47,794 nucleotides of DNA from positions 2,823,461 to 2,871,254 of the forward strand of contig CM074804.1 in the NCBI GenBank assembly GCA_037447605.1, given 5' to 3'. The translations under genes and the position numbers were made by a program. This document shows positions 43,101 to 47,794 of the stretch, piece by piece (the first letter of the stretch is position 1; each line of letters starts with the position of its first letter). The notes below the pieces were generated by a model. The model saw only the letters and a program-made list of their open reading frames with translations, searched no databases and was not told the DNA's origin. The DNA is from Zygnema circumcarinatum. Lineage: Eukaryota; Streptophyta; Zygnematophyceae; Zygnematales; Zygnemataceae.

Positions 43101-45159
43101 CTACCAGGCCCTCCCCTACATCCGCTGCATCGGCGAGTCCTGGCCCATGACTTTAGAGCGAGCCTACTTTGAGGCGAGCGTCCTCAAGGAACACGGCCGC
43201 CTTGCGCCCTCCCATACGCCGCAGCTGCTGCTGTTCGACCGGCCCATGGCCCTCCTCGCCATGCAGTATTTGGCCCCCCCTCACATCATCCTCAGAAAGG
43301 GCCTCATAGCGGCCGTACAGTACCCTCTTCTGGCGGATCACATTTCGACTTACCTCGCCAACACTCTCTTCTACACATCGCTTCTGTTTTTGTCGACTAC
43401 GGAGCATAAAGCTGCAGGTAGGTCTAAAGGCCCCAAAACAAAGTGTTTGGGTGTTTGGTTTGTTTTCAGTCTTTGGTTGTCGGTAACATGTTCAAGTGGC
43501 AACATGTTGTCATGTGTCATGTTGCTTAACTCTTGTTGGCTACTAACACCGCTGTGTTCTGTTCTGATCCGTTCCGTTCTGTTCCGTTCCGTTCTGTTCC
43601 GTTCCGTTCTGACCCGTTCCGTCTCCGTTGAACAGTTGCGAAATACGCCGGCAACGTGGAAATGTGCCGTTTAACGGAGCAGGTGGTGTTCACGGAACCG
43701 TACTGTACGGCCGCCAACAACCGGTGGACCTCCCCGCAGCTCGACGGCCACGTGGCGGCCCTCCGCAGCGACCCGGACCTCGTGGTCGCCCTCGCGCCCC
43801 TCAAGGCCAAGTGAGTGAGGGCTAGGGTTTGCAGGGAGCAGGAGGGTGAGGGAGACAGAGTGAGTGTGGGAGAGGGAGAGAGAGAGAGAGTGGGAGAGAG
43901 GCAGAAGGGGCGGGGGAGGGGGAGAGGGAGAGCAGAGGCGGAATTTCAGGAAATGGGTATAGTAATACAAGGGGCTCTTGGAGCGCTTAGGTATTTAGGC
44001 TTATTATAGGAGGCGTATGGGAATGGAACGGACTGTGAAACATTTTGGGTTATTTTTTTCTGCCCTTTTGATGGGAGCGCAGATTCTGTGAGAGGGCTCA
44101 GGCGCTGATCCATGGCGACCTCCACACGGGCTCCGTTATGGTAACGGAACAGAGCACATATGTCATCGATCCCGAGTTCGGGTTCTATGGGCCCATGGCC
44201 TTCGATATAGGAGCGTTTTTGGCCAACTTATTTTTGGCCTATTTTAGCCAAAATGGCCACAGCAAAAAACCCGGCGACCGCGATGTGAGCTCTCCCTCTC
44301 TCTCTCCCTTCCCCTCTCTCTCGTTTTTTCCCCTTCCCTCTCCCTCCCACCCTCTCAAGCCTCACCTTCCTGGTCCGGAAAACTTAACTGATGGGCGATA
44401 TTGTGGTTTCTTGACATTGTTCAACTGCGTTTTCCTGGGTATTTATTTTGAGTTTATCCGGTCGTTGTGGCGGGAGTGTTCAGACCTACAAGGAATGGAT
44501 CCTGAAGACAATAGTGGAGACCTGGGAGCTGTTTTCTGCCAAGTTTGTGGCTCTGTGGGAGAAGCATGCGGGAGAGGGAGAGGGAGAGGGAGAGGGAGAG
44601 GGAGAGGGAGAGAGAGGGGTGGGAGACGCATACCCCGCAGCGCTCTACCCCTCTCCGGGGGTTCGCAGACCAGCGCAAGAGGCCTTCCTGGCGGAGCTCT
44701 TCGCCGACTCGCTCGGATTCGCGGCGGCAAAGATGATTCGGTAAGGCAACTCTCCTTTAAGGTAACCCTAAAAAGTTACCAAATGGCACCAAGAACCCTA
44801 ACAAGCGAGAGGGGGACCATAACCCCTTTACACATAAGTCCCGGCGTAACCTTAGGAATCGGAAGTCTTAGTGCTCTTGAAACCCTAGAAGTGAAGAGAA
44901 TGTTACTGGTTCCGTGCGGATAACGTGCGTGTTCGAGTAACTGGTCACGGAAACTGCAACTGAACTCATGTAACTTGCTTGCAGGCGGATTGTTGGAATC
45001 GCCCACGTGGAGGACTTGGAGAGCATCGCGGACCCGGACATTCGGGCGAAGTGTGAAGGGAGGGCCCTCGCCTTCGCCCGCCGGATGATGAAGGAGAGGG
45101 CGGGGCTCTATGCCGCCGTGGCTGCCGTCGTGGCGGACCTCAGAGCTGCGGACCGTTAA
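37413..45159 (+). CDS. Fused MTR-1-P isomerase and methylthioribose kinase (MTNA-MTK)
   Basis: Bifunctional methionine-salvage enzyme: the kinase half phosphorylates 5-methylthioribose, the isomerase half converts MTR-1-phosphate to methylthioribulose-1-phosphate. Fourteen exons: 37413-37553, 38128-38183, 38548-38703, 39269-39368, 40196-40344, 40578-40683, 41232-41370, 41556-41824, 42220-42597, 43108-43417, 43636-43810, 44083-44284, 44484-44740, 44985-45159; 870 residues, all GT-AG and in phase. Isomerase, residues about 25-395: [31 protein letters not shown] (catalytic C197), [33 protein letters not shown] (D277), [18 protein letters not shown] Lys/Glu-rich linker spans about 396-440. Kinase, residues about 441-870: [40 protein letters not shown] (catalytic H670/D672), [17 protein letters not shown], then [20 protein letters not shown]. 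Exon 9 encodes isomerase end, linker and kinase start. A Gly-Glu run (about 757-769) comes from a GGGAGA repeat. Confidence 0.95.
41040..41230. repeat. ACAT microsatellite in MTNA-MTK intron 6
   Basis: Alternating TACA/CATA units with variants (ACATACATACATACAC and longer), ending just before the acceptor CAG at 41231. Confidence 0.8.
43555..43622. repeat. (GTTCC) microsatellite in MTNA-MTK intron 10
   Basis: Tandem GTTCC/GTTCT pentamers, about ten units in 60 bases, next to the acceptor at 43635. The same GTTCCG word forms the half-site of the eS27 promoter palindromes. Confidence 0.85.
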
Positions 45160-46489
45160 ACTGCGGCACATGGAAATGGGGGCCGGTTATGGGAGGGTTA
45201 ATTACGTTTTCAAAGTCGTTTTTTTGTTGTTAGTTGCGGCTTCCTATTGTCGATTTTAGCGAAGAGAGGATGGGGATACTTTTAGGGTTTAGGTTTCACA
45301 ATTCAGGGTTTAGGGTTCGGAGGAAGGCGGGTGGTGACGAAAGAGACGGTGTCGAAAAGAAAAGAAAACGATGAGTATCCTTGAGGGAGACGTGCTTTGG
45401 ACGTTGAGACATGGCCCGTTTGTATGTCGCAAGGAGGTCAATCATTTGCTCAGTTGACCAGCGAACTTTGAGAATTTTGGGGAAACCTGGAAGTTAAATT
45501 ACTTGAAAAAGTAGACTAGAGAAAAAGATAAACATTAAATACCGAAAAATCGGTCTCCAGTGAAGTAAATCATATGGTGTATGGAAAGTCCGTAGAAGTC
45601 ACAGAGCGAGGCGTTTCTATGCTCCACATTTGCAGTTCGCTGGAACTCAATAAGGGGGAGTCAGACCTTGACCATAGGTTACGAAATTCCCGAATTCCTT
45701 ATACTAAAAGTCACTTCTTTCGTGTACGAATTCCGGGTCGGGATCCGCGGCTCCGCCGTACACAGCCATACCGAAATGTGTACCTAGCAAATGCTTAATT
45801 CGCCCGACAGGCTTATGAAATTGATTTGGCTATTATCATGGTCTTACTCCCCCTATTCGGTGGTGGTCGTGGTGGCGCGATTTTAGCTCTCCGCCGTCCG
45901 ATGAATGATCTGACGGCCCACAGCGCTTCCCAAGATCGGGGAACCGTGGCACATTTTTCCTGCACGTCCGTGCACCGCCGTACAACTGTCCCCTTGCCTA
46001 TGCGACGTGGCGGAGACATTGGATGCCACGTGGCGGCCATTACACGTGTTCCTTCCACGTCGTCACCCCGCAATCCAAACGATGGGACCGAGATCCACAG
46101 TAATGGATCCACAAAGAGTAGATCCGTACAAGGAGGAGGAACTTCACGCAAACTTCAACCGAAAATCCGACTCCGGAACACCGAGTCTACCGCTGGGATC
46201 GTCGTTGATCACAGGGAAGTGGATTTAACTTGAACTATTGATCCGATGAGTACGAGACGATGCTTAGCAAGCAGGCCACACCGACACCCTCACCCCTCCG
46301 AGCGCCCCCCTTCCCTCCGCCATTTTTCTCCCCCCCAGCCCCTCTCCATCTCCCTGCCTCTCCCTTCCTCCCCCCCTCCCTCCCTCACTCCCTCCCTCTC
46401 CAATTTTCTATTCCCTTCTTTAAATCGAATCTTCGGCTGAAAGCTGCTTTCTGAGGAGGGAGTACTAGGCAGAGCAAGCTTCCGGGAAG
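45160..46489. other. Intergenic region, MTNA-MTK to TPC1
   Basis: It holds the MTNA-MTK 3' flank, with TTTTAGGGTTTAGG and GGGTTTAGGGTTCGG units at 45280-45322, and the TPC1 promoter side, with GCGACGTGGCGG and TGCCACGTGGCGG near 46002-46035 and a CCTCCC tract at 46290-46405. No gene supported. Confidence 0.5.
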
Positions 46490-47584
46490 ATGACTCGCGG
46501 GGGTTCAGAGGCGCCGCTGCTGGGTGACGGGCGGCGCGAGGGTGGCGGCAGCTCTGCGGAGGGAGGTGGGCGCAGGGCTTAAGCCGTCCTGAAATTCATT
46601 GTCCCTTTTTTTTCAGACTTTCTCTCTCCTGTCTCTCTCCCCTCCCTCCTCCATGTTCCCGCTCCCTCCCTTTCACTCTCTCTCCACTTGTCCTTTCACC
46701 CCCCTCTCCCTCCTCTCCCTTTCTCTCCTTCTTTACCAGGCATTGCCACGTAGCGGATGACAGCTGGCAGCCGGGAAGGACGCAGGCTCAAAGGCGCGTG
46801 ATGACGTGGCGGAGGCGCTAAAGCGCGGGCTGCCACTTGGCCGCCGCGTGGCAGCGCTCGGGCTCGGCAACAACTACGAGAAGGCCGCCGCGCTCGTCGA
46901 CAAGGTGATGACACGTGGCGTGTGATGCAAATGCCGTCCGGTGATGTAGCCCCTCGGGTGATGTAGGGCCATTTGTGCATACATGCTCATCAACATCATC
47001 ATCATTTAATCATAATTGTCAGGTTAATATTGTGAGTGTTTTCGGTTTAAGAAAAAAAAAAGAAAAAAAATAAAAATAAAAAAATTTATTATACAAGGCA
47101 AATTAAAATTTGGATTTTCTATATTCGGTTAAAAGGACGTTGTATTTTTAGAAAATTGTTTTTTTCTACAGGCAATGGATGGAGAGGGGCTTCCCGCGGG
47201 AGTGCTGGAGGGGCTGAAGGAGGGAGGAAGCAGAGCCCATTTAAGCTATTTCCTTTCCACACTTTTTGAGCCGGTCTGGAATTTAAATCTGCTTCTGCTC
47301 TTCCTGCTTAACTTTGTCGAGGTGAGAGCCAGATGACAACCTTCGCAATTATTATTTTTTGACTTTCGAGAGGTATTTCTGGCGGGGTAACTCTCTCTTT
47401 CTCCCTCCCCCTCTCGCTTGTCCTTCACTACCTTAGGGTTCTGGTTTTCTTTATTGATTTTCCTCTTCAATGACAGGTACCGTTATGGTGCAAAGAAACT
47501 TTTCCGAGTCCATGTGGAGATGAGGAGCATTTCGGACTCAGCAGAATTCCGTTCATTTCAAGGAAACTAAGTTTTGGACTGGAA
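46490..47584 (+). CDS. TPC1: Two-pore channel TPC1, 5' part only
   Basis: Vacuolar voltage-gated, Ca2+-regulated cation channel of the SV type. Four exons are visible: 46490-46565, 46771-46904, 47172-47321, 47477-47584; the gene continues beyond the right edge. In-frame GT-AG junctions give 156 residues. The N-terminus has EAPLLG, at the place of the acidic dileucine-type vacuolar sorting motif of Arabidopsis TPC1 (EDPLI). The block NNYEKAAALVDKAMDGEGLP matches the conserved cytosolic helix before S1; FEPVWNLNLLLLFLLNFVE begins the first membrane helix, and VPLWCKETFPSPCG is the following lumenal loop with its two Cys. Exon 1 is Gly/Arg-rich and its donor (GGAG/GTGGGC) was chosen because it alone restores phase with the exon 2 acceptor CTGGCAG. 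Confidence 0.9.
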
Positions 47585-47794
47585 GTGAGACACTTTCACA
47601 TATTTTATTTTTTATTAAATTAAGTTATCAATTTATTACATTTCTGATACGATTTTTTCATACATTAAGACACAGTCCATGACAATGTTTCCGCATTTCT
47701 CCTCCTTCTTTTTCAAGTTTATCCGTTTTTTTGTTGTATCTCTTTGTCGATTTAAGGGGATCCTCGGATCTCTTCCCCTCCCCCTCCCCCTCCC
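47585..47794. other. TPC1 intron running off the window
   Basis: Starts GTGAGACAC after the TPC1 exon ending in SFGLE. AT-rich, ending in CCCCTCCCCCTCCC at the window edge. Confidence 0.7.

Overview
This is nuclear DNA of a streptophyte (a land plant or one of its close green-algal relatives). The reasons are intron-rich genes with GT-AG introns, a plastid chaperonin 60-beta with a transit peptide, a plant ERF transcription factor with a CRF-type N-terminal motif, a cytosolic plant class I aldolase, a plant-type two-pore channel TPC1, and degenerate Arabidopsis-type telomere repeats (TTTAGGG) scattered through it. The very heavy load of GAGGGA / CTCCCT tracts and the gene set suggest an early-diverging lineage such as a charophyte alga, bryophyte or lycophyte, but the sequence alone does not settle this.

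Layout, left to right: NOB1 (minus, runs off the left edge), tRNA-Pro(CGG) (plus), SPC1/SPC12 signal peptidase subunit (minus), a second tRNA-Pro(CGG) in opposite orientation (minus), CPN60-beta (minus, 10 exons), ribosomal protein eS27 (plus, 4 exons), a FAM204A-like conserved protein (plus, 6 exons), a CRF/ERF transcription factor (plus), class I fructose-bisphosphate aldolase (minus, 2 exons), lipoate-protein ligase (minus, 4 exons), an NHL-repeat membrane protein (plus, 6 exons), an acyl-protein thioesterase (minus, 9 exons), a methionine-salvage fusion gene (plus, 14 exons), and TPC1 (plus, runs off the right edge). I rebuilt the exons by hand. In every complete spliced gene the canonical splice sites chosen leave total lengths divisible by three (604 codons for CPN60-beta, 87 for eS27, 219 for the FAM204A-like gene, 358 for aldolase, 257 for lipoate ligase, 450 for NHL, 250 for the thioesterase, 871 for the fusion).

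The gene set is mostly housekeeping: ribosome maturation (NOB1, eS27, tRNA), protein targeting and folding (SPC1, CPN60-beta), glycolysis (aldolase), cofactor attachment (lipoate ligase), protein delipidation (thioesterase), methionine salvage, and vacuolar Ca2+/cation signalling (TPC1). There is no operon-like functional grouping.

The most interesting item is the gene at 37413-45159. It encodes methylthioribose-1-phosphate isomerase (MTNA) and 5-methylthioribose kinase (MTK) as one 870-residue protein. The end of one enzyme, the linker and the start of the other lie on one exon, so it cannot be two neighbouring genes. The two enzymes catalyse consecutive steps of the Yang (methionine salvage) cycle. 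Other points of interest are coding microsatellites from the local GAGGGA repeat class (a Gly-Glu run inside MTK, a Gly/Arg/Glu-rich insert in NOB1), a telomere-like repeat read through in the NOB1 PIN domain, an optional transit peptide on the thioesterase, and introns with opposing GA-rich and CU-rich tracts.
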